A stretch of DNA of 7,178 nt. It comes from Chloroflexi bacterium RBG_16_68_14 (GTDB lineage Bacteria; Chloroflexota; Dehalococcoidia; DSTF01; RBG-16-68-14). The notes beneath the pieces were generated by a model. That model was not told the origin of the DNA. It searched no databases and saw only the letters and a program-made list of their open reading frames with translations. Positions 1 to 6,077 of the stretch are shown piece after piece. The position numbers were made by a program, and so were the translations under genes. Each line of letters starts with the position of its first letter. The stretch's first letter is position 1. The stretch is taken from NCBI GenBank assembly GCA_001796995.1, contig MGOB01000100.1, forward strand, positions 1 through 7,178. Reading direction: 5' to 3'.

Positions 1-41
1 GGGGTCGATCCCCTTTTTCAGCACCCTGCTAGCTTCTTGTC

Positions 42-123
42 AGCCACAGATGAACACAGATTGGCACTGATGCCCCACCCCCCTGAGTCCAAATCTGTGT
101 TCCATCTGTGCCAATCTGTGGCT
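42..123. repeat. Inverted array of CACAGAT heptamers after the ligase operon
   Basis: Five copies of one heptamer are visible: CACAGAT at 45-51 and 55-61, and its complement ATCTGTG at 93-99, 104-110 and 114-120. Copies within an arm are 10 or 11 bases apart, about one helical turn. Two alternative folds exist. One pairs 55-67 with 108-120 (13 bp, perfect). The other pairs 42-51 with 114-123 and 52-61 with 93-102 (10 + 10 bp), leaving 103-113 bulged. The array abuts the ligase alpha-subunit gene and shares the last base of its stop codon (123). It may be a dispersed intergenic repeat, may end or stabilise the operon mRNA, or both. No good U-tract follows it on the minus strand, so a classical terminator is doubtful. 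Confidence 0.75.
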
Positions 124-1043
124 CAAATTCGTTCTTTCACCAACGCCGGGATCGCCTCGATCTCCTCGGCAACGGCGATGCCCGCCTCCTCCAGCCGACG
201 GACCTTCTCGGCGGCGGTGTCCTGGCGGCCCTCGACGATAGTGCCGGCGTGGCCGAAGCGCATCCCCGGCATGGCGTCCATGAAGCGTCCGGCCATGAAG
301 GCGACGATGGGCAGCCGGGGCCGAAGGTCGGCCGGCCTGCCGGCCCTCTCCTTCTGGCGCACGTAGTCGGCCAGTTGTGCCTCCATCGGCCCGCCCGGCT
401 CCGAGTAGATGACAATGGCCTTCGTCTCCTCATCGGCCTCGAAGAGGGGCATCAGCTCGGCGTAGGAGGAGCCGATGATGGCGTCGCCGCCGATGCTGAC
501 GGCGGTGCTCTCGCCCAGGCCGGCGGCGGTGAGGGCGTTGGCGATCTCCGTGGTCATGCCTCCTGAGCGCGACATGACGCCCACCGGGCCCGGCTGGTAG
601 GCCTTGCGCGTGTCCGCCGCCGGCCCGCCGATGCCGCCCATCTTCGCCTTGCCCGGCGAGATGATGCCCAGACAGTTGGGCCCGATGACCCGCGCGCCGC
701 GCATGCGGGCCAGCTCAATCACCTGCGCCACCTCGCCGCGCGGGATGCGCTCGGTGACGATGACCAGCAGCTTGACGCCGTTCTCGATGGCCTCGAAGGC
801 GGCGTCGCGGGCGAAGGCGGGCGGCACGGTGAGGACGGAGCCATCGACGTGGTGCTTGGCGACGGCCTCACGGACCGTGTCGTACACCGGCACGCCGTAG
901 ACGTCGCGGCCGCCGCGGCCGGGCGTGACGCCGGCGACCACCTGGGAGCCGTAGTCGAGGCACTCGCGGGTCATGTTCACCGCCTCGCGGCCGGTGATCC
1001 CCTGGATCATGAACGTAGTGTTCTCGTCTACGAGGATGGACAT
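123..1043 (-). CDS. sucD: ADP-forming CoA ligase, alpha subunit (succinyl-CoA synthetase/malate-CoA ligase family)
   Basis: This 306-residue protein is the CoA-binding, phosphohistidine-bearing subunit of a cytoplasmic acid-CoA ligase that works with the beta subunit encoded just upstream. The N-terminal Rossmann domain has the CoA loop GVTPGRGG (38-45), then GPNCLGIISPG (121-131). The active-site histidine is His265 in GHAG (264-267), and Glu215 in SEPGG matches the glutamate that contacts the phosphohistidine in family members. It is about 17 residues longer than E. coli SucD; most of the excess is a basic stretch at about 231-244, before the conserved AFMAG strand. Residues 137-150 do not resemble the usual PGHIHKPG loop, and SRSGG replaces the typical SRSGT. 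The ATG is 2 bases after the beta-subunit stop, which suggests translational coupling. Ligase family membership is firm. The acid substrate is not: succinate is the default, but the lyase in the same unit makes malate or a related acid plausible. Confidence 0.9.
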   Translation of the reverse strand: MSILVDENTTFMIQGITGREAVNMTRECLDYGSQVVAGVTPGRGGRDVYGVPVYDTVREAVAKHHVDGSVLTVPPAFARDAAFEAIENGVKLLVIVTERIPRGEVAQVIELARMRGARVIGPNCLGIISPGKAKMGGIGGPAADTRKAYQPGPVGVMSRSGGMTTEIANALTAAGLGESTAVSIGGDAIIGSSYAELMPLFEADEETKAIVIYSEPGGPMEAQLADYVRQKERAGRPADLRPRLPIVAFMAGRFMDAMPGMRFGHAGTIVEGRQDTAAEKVRRLEEAGIAVAEEIEAIPALVKERI

Positions 1044-1045
1044 GG

Positions 1046-2254
1046 CTACACCCCCGCTCGCAGCTTCTCCACAGCGCGGCGGGCCGCCTCCGACATGGAG
1101 ACGGTGCGGTCGCCGTACTCCACACCGTACTTCTCCAGGATCTTGAACCCTTCGCCCTCCCAGGCGCCCGGGATACGGAAGAAGAGGATCTTCTCCGCCG
1201 GGTCGTAGCCCGACTCGACCACGCCCTTAATCACGCCCCGAGCGACGATGTCGACCCGGGTGTTGCTCACCACGTTCATGATCACGGCGATCTTGTCCAC
1301 GCCGGGCTTGCTCAGGATCAGCTTGGTCAGCTCGCACGCCTTCTTCACGCTGGGGTTGCCGCCGATCTCGCAGTAGTTGGCGGGGCGGCCGCCGTGGCGC
1401 TGGACGGCGTCGAAGATGGTGAGGCTGCCGCCGCCCGCGCCGATGACCAGCCCCAGGTCGCCGTCGAACTCCACCACGCGCCCGGCGACGCCCCGGGGGT
1501 CGACGGCGTCGACCTGGGCGCCGCGGCGCTCGAAGTCGGTCGGCGGCCGGCCCTGGCGCGGCTCGTCCTCGCCGATGCCGAACTCCGCCAGGAGCGCCTT
1601 ATGCCGGTCACGCGCCTCCTCCTCCATGTCCAGGTGGCAGTCCAGCGCGACATAGGTTCCATCTTCGAGCTGCGCCAGCGGGTTGATCTCGGCCAGCGTC
1701 AGCGAGTGCTGGAGGAACGTCCGCGCCAGGCGGGTGGCGATGCCGGTGAGCGCGGTGAGCTGGCTCCCGCCGATGCCCAGCGAAGCGATCAGCTCCTTCA
1801 TCTTGAAGTCGCTGAGCGGGAAGAGGGCGGAGAAGTGGACCTTGGCCACGCGATCGGGGTGCTGCTCCGCCACCTCCTCGATGTCGATGCCGCCCATGTC
1901 GCTGAAGATGGCCACCGGCAGCTTGGCCAGCGCGTCGTATGTCACCCCCAGGTAGTACTCCTGCTTCACCGGCGCCTTCGCCTCGACCAGGACGCCCCGG
2001 GGGAGCTGGCCGCGGATCTCCAGCGCGAGGACCTGGGCGGCGGCCGCCTTCGCCTCGGCGGCCGTATCGGCGAACTTGACGCCGCCCGCCTTCATCCGGC
2101 CGCCGGCGAGCACCTGCGACTTGAGGACGACGGGCCCGTCTACGTCGGCGGCGATGCGTTCCGCCTCCTCCGGCGTGTCGGCGAGGCCGCCCCGGGGCGT
2201 GGCGATGCCCTGGCCGGCGAGGAGTTGCTTAGCTTCGAATTCGTAGAAGCGCAT
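1046..2254 (-). CDS. sucC: ADP-forming CoA ligase, beta subunit (ATP-grasp; succinyl-CoA synthetase/malate-CoA ligase family)
   Basis: This 402-residue protein is the nucleotide-binding subunit partnering the alpha subunit downstream. The ATP-grasp half (about 1-235) has the nucleotide loop GGRMKAGG (51-58, usually GGRGKAGG), GGIDIEEVAE (121-130) and the metal-binding LAEINPL with Glu189 and Asn191, followed by Asp205. The C-terminal ligase half includes IGAGGGSLT (271-279), EIGGNPS (296-302) and an Arg360 region that may bind the acid carboxylate. Several loops differ from ordinary SucC as I remember it: DCHL (205-208) for DGKL, GGNPS for GGGAT, and VVSNT (328-332) where SucC has the IFGGI loop. 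The last two recall ATP-citrate lyase or citryl-CoA synthetase. The ATG follows a GGGGGA stretch 3 bases upstream, a weakly placed ribosome site. A 103-base gap holding a REP-like pair separates it from the lyase gene. The fold is certain; the acid substrate is open. Confidence 0.9.
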   Translation of the reverse strand: MRFYEFEAKQLLAGQGIATPRGGLADTPEEAERIAADVDGPVVLKSQVLAGGRMKAGGVKFADTAAEAKAAAAQVLALEIRGQLPRGVLVEAKAPVKQEYYLGVTYDALAKLPVAIFSDMGGIDIEEVAEQHPDRVAKVHFSALFPLSDFKMKELIASLGIGGSQLTALTGIATRLARTFLQHSLTLAEINPLAQLEDGTYVALDCHLDMEEEARDRHKALLAEFGIGEDEPRQGRPPTDFERRGAQVDAVDPRGVAGRVVEFDGDLGLVIGAGGGSLTIFDAVQRHGGRPANYCEIGGNPSVKKACELTKLILSKPGVDKIAVIMNVVSNTRVDIVARGVIKGVVESGYDPAEKILFFRIPGAWEGEGFKILEKYGVEYGDRTVSMSEAARRAVEKLRAGV

Positions 2255-2268
2255 TCGTCCCCCAAATC

Positions 2269-2342
2269 GTAGCGGCGACCTTCAGGTCGCCACGAGCGCA
2301 TCGTTAGGGAAAGGCAAGTGGCGAGCTGAAGCTCGCCGCTAC
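2269..2342. repeat. Pair of inverted REP-like hairpins (BIME-like) between lyase and ligase genes
   Basis: Two 23-base units face each other: 2269-2291 on the plus strand and 2342-2320 on the minus strand, separated by 28 bases. Each begins GTAGCGGCGA and forms a 7-bp hairpin with loop TTCA, GGCGACC/GGTCGCC in one and GGCGAGC/GCTCGCC in the other. The units match at 21 of 23 positions. The two differences (unit positions 11 and 18) pair with each other, C-G in one and G-C in the other, so the stem is kept. The outer ten bases of the two units also complement each other. A GTAG head before a GC-rich hairpin, in inverted pairs, is the known layout of REP/BIME elements mobilised by RAYT transposases. 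No RAYT gene is in the window. Lying within an operon, the element could affect mRNA stability or the ratio of lyase to ligase. Confidence 0.8.
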
Positions 2343-2357
2343 GCCTCTTCGGATAGG

Positions 2358-3386
2358 CTACGCCACCCGGCCCATCACCTGGAGGATGTCGTAGCCGGTG
2401 ACCTCCTTGGACTTGGCGGCCTGCTCGGCGAGCCAGGCCGAATCGAGCTTTCCGGCCTGCACCGCTTTCGCCAGGTCCATCAGCATCGCCTTGGTCGTCG
2501 CCTCGTCGTAGAACTCGCCCGTCTCCGGGTCGGCGATGGAGCCGCCGCCCAGCTGGTGATAGACCTCGATGGCGCGCTGGTGATGGGCGATCATCTCGTC
2601 GTTCGGCGTGAAGCACTCGTTGGCGATCTCCGCCTGCTGGGGGTGGATCACCCAGGTGCCGTCCATCCCCAGGTTGGCCGACTCGATGTTCTTGCGGCGC
2701 AGCCCGTCGTAGATGCGCTCCGCCTCCTCCTCCGAGGTGTCCTTGCGCACCAGGCGCAGGTAGGCGTTATCGACGGCGTGGAGGCCGGCCGCCTTGGCGG
2801 CGACCACCGTCGCCTGCTTGGCGTAGTGGAAGTTCTGGTTCTGGTTCTCCACGTTCTCCCGCACGCTCAGGGCGGCGGCGAAGTCGGCGATGCCGAAGAT
2901 GAGGCCGGCCATCCGGTCCGAGGCCTTGGCGATGGGGTAGGCGTTGACCACGCCCAGCGGCGTCTCGATGAGCGCCTCGATCTGCACCCGCGTCGTCCAG
3001 CCGCCCCGCTCCTCCAGCGCGTCGAGCAGCTTCGAGAGGTGGATGATGTCCTCCGGCCCTTCCGTCTTGGGGAGGATGATGCCGTGGAAGCGGTCGGGCG
3101 CGCCCAGCATGATCGCCTCCAGGTCGCCCAGGAAGTACTTGGAGCGGATGTTGTTAGGCCGGATGGCGACCACCTTCCCGCCGAAGTCGACGGTGCTGAG
3201 CGCCTCGACCATCGTCTGGCGGCTGGGCTCGCCCTTGAAGTCGTAGGGGCAGGCGTCCTCGAAGTCGGGCATCACGTGGTCGACGGGCGCGGCGGCGGCG
3301 TTCTGGTGCATCTTGAGCTGATGGCAGGGGTAGGTCAGCTCGGTGCGCGGGATGACGAATCGGTTGAGCTTCTGGAGTAGGTACAT
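2358..3386 (-). CDS. CoA-ester lyase of the HpcH/HpaI-CitE family, malyl-CoA lyase-like
   Basis: This 342-residue protein has the TIM-barrel features of CitE/malyl-CoA lyases, Mg-dependent enzymes that cleave 3-hydroxyacyl-CoA thioesters to acetyl- or propionyl-CoA plus a 2-oxo acid. Visible motifs, in order, are PDFEDA (40-45), Arg76 in IRPNN, LPKTEGPEDI (105-114), the metal-ligand glutamate Glu141 in LIETPLG, Asp168 in FGIADFA, and the C-terminal TWVIHPQQ (244-251) followed by the NECFTP segment. The length matches malyl-CoA lyases (about 320-350) and exceeds citrate lyase beta subunits (about 290). The ATG lies about 28 bases from a predicted transcription start, and a GGTGGA element sits just upstream. 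It is the first gene of the unit, ahead of a two-subunit CoA ligase, so malyl-CoA to acetyl-CoA plus glyoxylate is the favoured reaction. Citramalyl-, methylmalyl- or citryl-CoA cleavage cannot be excluded. Confidence 0.85.
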   Translation of the reverse strand: MYLLQKLNRFVIPRTELTYPCHQLKMHQNAAAAPVDHVMPDFEDACPYDFKGEPSRQTMVEALSTVDFGGKVVAIRPNNIRSKYFLGDLEAIMLGAPDRFHGIILPKTEGPEDIIHLSKLLDALEERGGWTTRVQIEALIETPLGVVNAYPIAKASDRMAGLIFGIADFAAALSVRENVENQNQNFHYAKQATVVAAKAAGLHAVDNAYLRLVRKDTSEEEAERIYDGLRRKNIESANLGMDGTWVIHPQQAEIANECFTPNDEMIAHHQRAIEVYHQLGGGSIADPETGEFYDEATTKAMLMDLAKAVQAGKLDSAWLAEQAAKSKEVTGYDILQVMGRVA

Positions 3387-3420
3387 GAGCGTCCACCCAG
3401 CAGGTGTTGTGCGCTCTCGT

Positions 3421-3450
3421 ACTATAGGGGGCGAGCGCGGCGTGAATCAA
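3421..3450 (-). promoter_or_regulatory. Predicted sigma70-type promoter of the lyase-ligase operon
   Basis: Reading the minus strand, TTGATT (3450-3445) is followed after 18 bases by TATAGT (3426-3421). These match the consensus hexamers at 4 of 6 and 5 of 6 positions. A start near 3414 would give a leader of about 28 bases before the lyase ATG at 3386. The site lies in the only gap with a terminator upstream of it, which fits a new transcription unit. In so GC-rich a region an AT-rich -10 box is unlikely by chance, but the promoter is predicted only. Confidence 0.6.
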
Positions 3451-3470
3451 GCGCATGGGCGGGGCGCTTG
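3448..3470. promoter_or_regulatory. Inverted repeat overlapping the -35 box, possible operator
   Basis: CAAGCGC (3448-3454) and GCGCTTG (3464-3470) form a perfect 7-bp inverted repeat around a 9-base centre. The arm nearest the gene overlaps three bases of the predicted -35 hexamer, which suits a regulator that blocks or recruits polymerase. No regulator gene is in the window. It could equally be a second RNA hairpin behind the Liv terminator. Confidence 0.35.
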
Positions 3471-3481
3471 GCGATGAGAAG

Positions 3482-3511
3482 GAGAGGGCCGGAGACGACC
3501 CCGGCCCTCTC
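3482..3511 (-). terminator. Hairpin terminator of the Liv operon
   Basis: GAGAGGGCCGG (3482-3492) pairs perfectly with CCGGCCCTCTC (3501-3511), an 11-bp stem with an 8-base loop. It begins 20 bases after the stop of the binding-protein gene. On the minus strand the stem is followed by CTTCTCATCG, only moderately U-rich, so termination may be partial or factor-assisted. Confidence 0.7.
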
Positions 3512-3531
3512 GCACTTACTCGTTCTCCGGC

Positions 3532-4833
3532 CTAATCTTCTGTCGATTCGTAGCTGATGACCTCGCCGAAGGGCACCCAGACCCCACCTTCGACCTTGGC
3601 GAGCCGGAACGCTTCGATCGGGCGGTGGTCGGTCGGGCTCATGTTGCTGGGCGCGATGCAGACCGAGCAGAGGAAGCCCCGGATGGACTCCGCCGCCTCG
3701 ATGATGCTGCGCCGGTTCAGGTCCGGCCCGGCCTGCTTCAGCACCTCCACCGTCAGCTCCGCCAGCGACTGAGCGTAGAGGCTGACGTTGCTGGGAGGCA
3801 CGTCCGGCGCGTACTGGGCCATGATCTCCTTGTGCTTCTCGATGGCCGCGTCGCCCTCCGTCGCTAGGGGCCTGATGTAGGCGGCGGTGATCACGCCCTC
3901 GGCGTTGTCGGGACCCGCAAGGGCGATGGTGAGCTCGTCGGCGACGACGCCGGTCACCATGATGGGCACGTCCCAACTGAGCGTCGCCCGGGCGACGCTG
4001 ACCAGGCTGCCGGCCTGGCGCGGCAGGACGTAGCCGACGACGAGCGTGGCGCCGTCGTTCTGGAGGCGCTGCACCTGGGCTGTCATGTCGGTCTGGGTCG
4101 CCTCGTAGGTCACCACACTGATGATCTCGACGTTGCTGCCCTCGATGCCGACGCGCACGCCCTTCTCGCCGTCCGTGCCGAAGTCGTCGTTCTGGATGAG
4201 CATGCCCACCTTCGCGTCCGGGAAGTTCTCGGCGATGTAGGTGCCGATGGCCGTCCCCTCCTGGATGTAGTTGGGGTTGTAGCCGAAGGCGGTGCGGGTG
4301 ACGGGCTCGGTGAACTTGGTGGCGCCGGTGGAGACGAAGAGGTCAGGGATCTTGTTCTCCACCAGGTACTCGAAGACGGCGCCGTGGGTGGCCGTGCCCA
4401 GGCCGCTCACGATAGCGAAGACGCCGTCCTGCTCCACCAGCTTGCGGACGACTTGGTTCGCCTGGGGCGGCTCATAGCCATCGTCCTCGACGATCAGCGT
4501 GATCTTGCGTCCGTTGACGCCGCCTTCGGTGTCATTGATGTACGAGAAGTACGCCTGCAGGCTGGGCGCGATGGCGTTGCCGTAGATGGCGGCGATGCCG
4601 CTCAGGGGCAGGTGCGTGCCCAGCACGATCTCCGTGTCGGTGATGCCGGTGGTGTCCTCCGGGATATCGGAGAGGTCTCCCGCCTCCTCGGCCGTCGCGG
4701 TGGGCTCCTCGCCTTCGACCGTGGCCGTGGGCTCCTCCCCCTCCTCATCGTCGCCGCAGGCCACCGCAACCAGGGTGATGGCTGCCACCAGCAGCAGGAG
4801 CAGGCTCAACAGCTTCCGTCTTGTGGCTCTCAC
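3532..4833 (-). CDS. livK: ABC transporter substrate-binding lipoprotein, LivK/HAAT type (Peripla_BP_6)
   Basis: This 433-residue exported protein should capture the substrate for the LivHM permease. The start is set at a GTG (4833), because AAGGAGG lies 7 bases upstream and the next residues form a lipoprotein signal: basic RATRRK, a Leu/Val-rich core, and VAVAC with lipidation Cys26. The reading frame runs 43 codons further upstream, but that extension has no signal-peptide character and crosses the livM end. Residues 27-62 are an acidic Pro/Thr-rich linker with a 9-residue repeat. The mature two-lobed fold begins at DTEIVLGTHLPLSG (66-79), then GGVNGRKI (104-111), Gly-rich ligand-site segments around 142-150 and 169-174, and NDDFGTDG (215-222). 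Cys389 and Cys392 lie close together near the C-terminus. The family also binds amides, urea, dicarboxylates and aromatics, so the substrate is unassigned; the symbol reflects family only. Confidence 0.88.
   Translation of the reverse strand: MRATRRKLLSLLLLLVAAITLVAVACGDDEEGEEPTATVEGEEPTATAEEAGDLSDIPEDTTGITDTEIVLGTHLPLSGIAAIYGNAIAPSLQAYFSYINDTEGGVNGRKITLIVEDDGYEPPQANQVVRKLVEQDGVFAIVSGLGTATHGAVFEYLVENKIPDLFVSTGATKFTEPVTRTAFGYNPNYIQEGTAIGTYIAENFPDAKVGMLIQNDDFGTDGEKGVRVGIEGSNVEIISVVTYEATQTDMTAQVQRLQNDGATLVVGYVLPRQAGSLVSVARATLSWDVPIMVTGVVADELTIALAGPDNAEGVITAAYIRPLATEGDAAIEKHKEIMAQYAPDVPPSNVSLYAQSLAELTVEVLKQAGPDLNRRSIIEAAESIRGFLCSVCIAPSNMSPTDHRPIEAFRLAKVEGGVWVPFGEVISYESTED
4690..4737 (-). repeat. 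27-bp tandem repeat in the lipoprotein linker
   Basis: Two in-frame copies with a 27-base period encode EEPTATVEG and then EEPTATAEE at residues 33-50 of the substrate-binding protein. They make a flexible acidic tether between the lipidated cysteine and the binding domain. Copies differ mainly at third codon positions, so the duplication is not very recent. Copy number may vary among relatives. Confidence 0.65.
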
Positions 4834-4840
4834 TGGTCTA

Positions 4841-4847
4841 CCTCCTT
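4841..4847 (-). promoter_or_regulatory. Strong Shine-Dalgarno deciding the GTG start of the binding protein
   Basis: AAGGAGG on the minus strand ends 7 bases before the GTG at 4833. It is the best ribosome site in the window and sits inside the longer open frame, which argues against the upstream ATG at 4962. Strong initiation fits the known need for binding protein in excess over permease. Confidence 0.8.
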
Positions 4848-4863
4848 GCAATTTGATAGCTCC

Positions 4864-4877
4864 AGGGGTTCCCCCCT
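4864..4877 (-). other. Small intercistronic hairpin between livM and the binding-protein gene
   Basis: AGGGG (4864-4868) and CCCCT (4873-4877) can pair around a 4-base loop, 17 bases upstream of the ribosome site. The stem is short. It might mark a processing or stabilising site for the binding-protein message, or be chance in GC-rich DNA. Confidence 0.25.
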
Positions 4878-4891
4878 TGTTTGTGAGTTTA

Positions 4892-6076
4892 TCATCTCTT
4901 GGGCCGACCACCCCCTTCTTCAGGTGGAAGATCTCGGTCATAGATCCGCTCACGGGGAACACCCAGCAGGCGCTCGACTGCCGGGTGTGCGCGCAGCGAG
5001 GCGAGCGGAGCGCGCAGCCCGCCGCCCCTCCATTCAGCCAGCGTCTTGGCAGGACGCAGGAGGGAGAGCCGCTGTACCAACCCGGCGGCGCCGCTGGGCA
5101 GCGCGATCATGATCAGGATGAGCAGGCCGCCGTAGATCGCCCAGCGGAGCCGGTCGACCGCCGGCAGCACCTCCCCCAGCCGGGAGATGACGCCCGTCTG
5201 GAAGGTGAAGAAGACCGCCGCCAGGATCGCCCCCAGGATAGAGGCGAGCCCGCCGATGACCAGGACGACGAGGAGGGTGATCGACTGGAACACGCTGAAG
5301 CTCTCCGGGCTGGCGAAGTCTTGCGAATAGACGAACAGCCCGCCGCCGACGCCCGCATAGAGCGCGCTGAGACCGAAGGCGAGGGTCTTATACAGCGCGA
5401 TGTTCACCCCCATCTGCTGCGCGCCGATCTCGCTGTCACGCAGGGCGATGAAGGCGCGGCCGATGCGGCTGCGGGTCAGGTTTCGGGCCAGGACGGTCAT
5501 GATGATGGCCGGGAGCATGACGCTGTAGTATAGCCACTGCCGGTCATCCACCAGACCATCGATGACGCCGGGCGCGCGGGCCAGGGGCAGGTCGATGCCG
5601 CTGGCGCCGCCCGTCCAGTCGTTCACCGCGTCCATCTTCAGGATCTGTGGCATCGAGACGATGAGGGCGAGGGTGGCGATGGCCAGGTAGGGGCCGGTCA
5701 GCCGCAACGCCGGGACGCCGATGGCGAAGCCGATGGCGCCCGCCCCCAAGCCGCCCACAAGGATCGCCACCGCGACGGGCGTGCCCGTCCTATCGAGCAG
5801 GATCGCTACGATGTAGGCGCCGGCGGCGACCAGCGCTCCATGGCCCAGCGAGATCTGGCCGCTGTAGCCGGTCAGCAGGTTCAGGCCGGTGAGGATCACC
5901 AGCCAGACGGCAAAGGTCGTCAACTGGAACGGCGTCAGGCTGATGCCGGTGGTCTCCGCGAGATGATCGAGGAACCAGGCGAAGCCGGGCCAGGTGGAGA
6001 AATAGGGGAAGAAGAGCAAGGTCAGGCCCAAGAGCAGCCAGGCCAGCACGCTAAGCCGCAGAAGCCTGCCCCTCAC
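4892..6076 (-). CDS. livM: Branched-chain amino-acid-type ABC transporter permease LivM
   Basis: This 394-residue inner-membrane protein forms the translocation path with LivH. It shows the LivM signature NLLTGYSGQISLGHG (66-80), multiple hydrophobic helices from residue 8 to about 335, and an EAA-type cytoplasmic loop at about 205-230 (including ALRDSEIGAQ) that docks on the LivF/LivG ATPases. The start is the GTG at 6076, one base after the livH stop, with GGAGGG 6 bases upstream. The open frame continues 61 codons further back, but that part only overlaps livH out of frame. After the last helix there is a cytoplasmic tail of about 50 residues (341-394) rich in Arg, Pro, Glu and Gly, ending GGGRPKR, which is longer than I expect for LivM. 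It lies between livH and the binding-protein gene in one operon. Confidence 0.9.
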   Translation of the reverse strand: MRGRLLRLSVLAWLLLGLTLLFFPYFSTWPGFAWFLDHLAETTGISLTPFQLTTFAVWLVILTGLNLLTGYSGQISLGHGALVAAGAYIVAILLDRTGTPVAVAILVGGLGAGAIGFAIGVPALRLTGPYLAIATLALIVSMPQILKMDAVNDWTGGASGIDLPLARAPGVIDGLVDDRQWLYYSVMLPAIIMTVLARNLTRSRIGRAFIALRDSEIGAQQMGVNIALYKTLAFGLSALYAGVGGGLFVYSQDFASPESFSVFQSITLLVVLVIGGLASILGAILAAVFFTFQTGVISRLGEVLPAVDRLRWAIYGGLLILIMIALPSGAAGLVQRLSLLRPAKTLAEWRGGGLRAPLASLRAHPAVERLLGVPRERIYDRDLPPEEGGGRPKR

Positions 6077-6077
6077 C

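Noticed and set aside
1..18. GGGG-TCGAT-CCCC followed by TTTTT, resembling a plus-strand terminator
   Set aside because: Only 4 bp of stem are visible at the window edge and no plus-strand gene can be seen upstream; it may be the end of a longer hairpin cut by the edge.
1394..2272. Long plus-strand open frame opposite the ligase beta subunit
   Set aside because: It mirrors the high-GC codon pattern of the real minus-strand gene, is low in complexity and resembles no family.
2556..3380. Long plus-strand open frame opposite the lyase gene
   Set aside because: It is an antisense shadow rich in Val, Gly, Leu and Asp with no recognisable motif; the minus-strand lyase has clear catalytic motifs.
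4880..4910. AT-rich GATAAA on the minus strand as a -10 box for a separate binding-protein promoter
   Set aside because: No acceptable -35 hexamer lies at the right distance; read-through from livM explains expression.
4834..4962. N-terminal extension of the binding protein to an ATG at 4962
   Set aside because: The extension overlaps livM, lacks signal-peptide features, and contains the AAGGAGG site that serves the internal GTG at 4833.
4586..5533. Plus-strand open frame rich in Gln, Asp, Arg and Glu, spanning the binding-protein and livM genes
   Set aside because: It crosses two well-supported minus-strand genes and their gap, and its composition is that of antisense GC-rich DNA.
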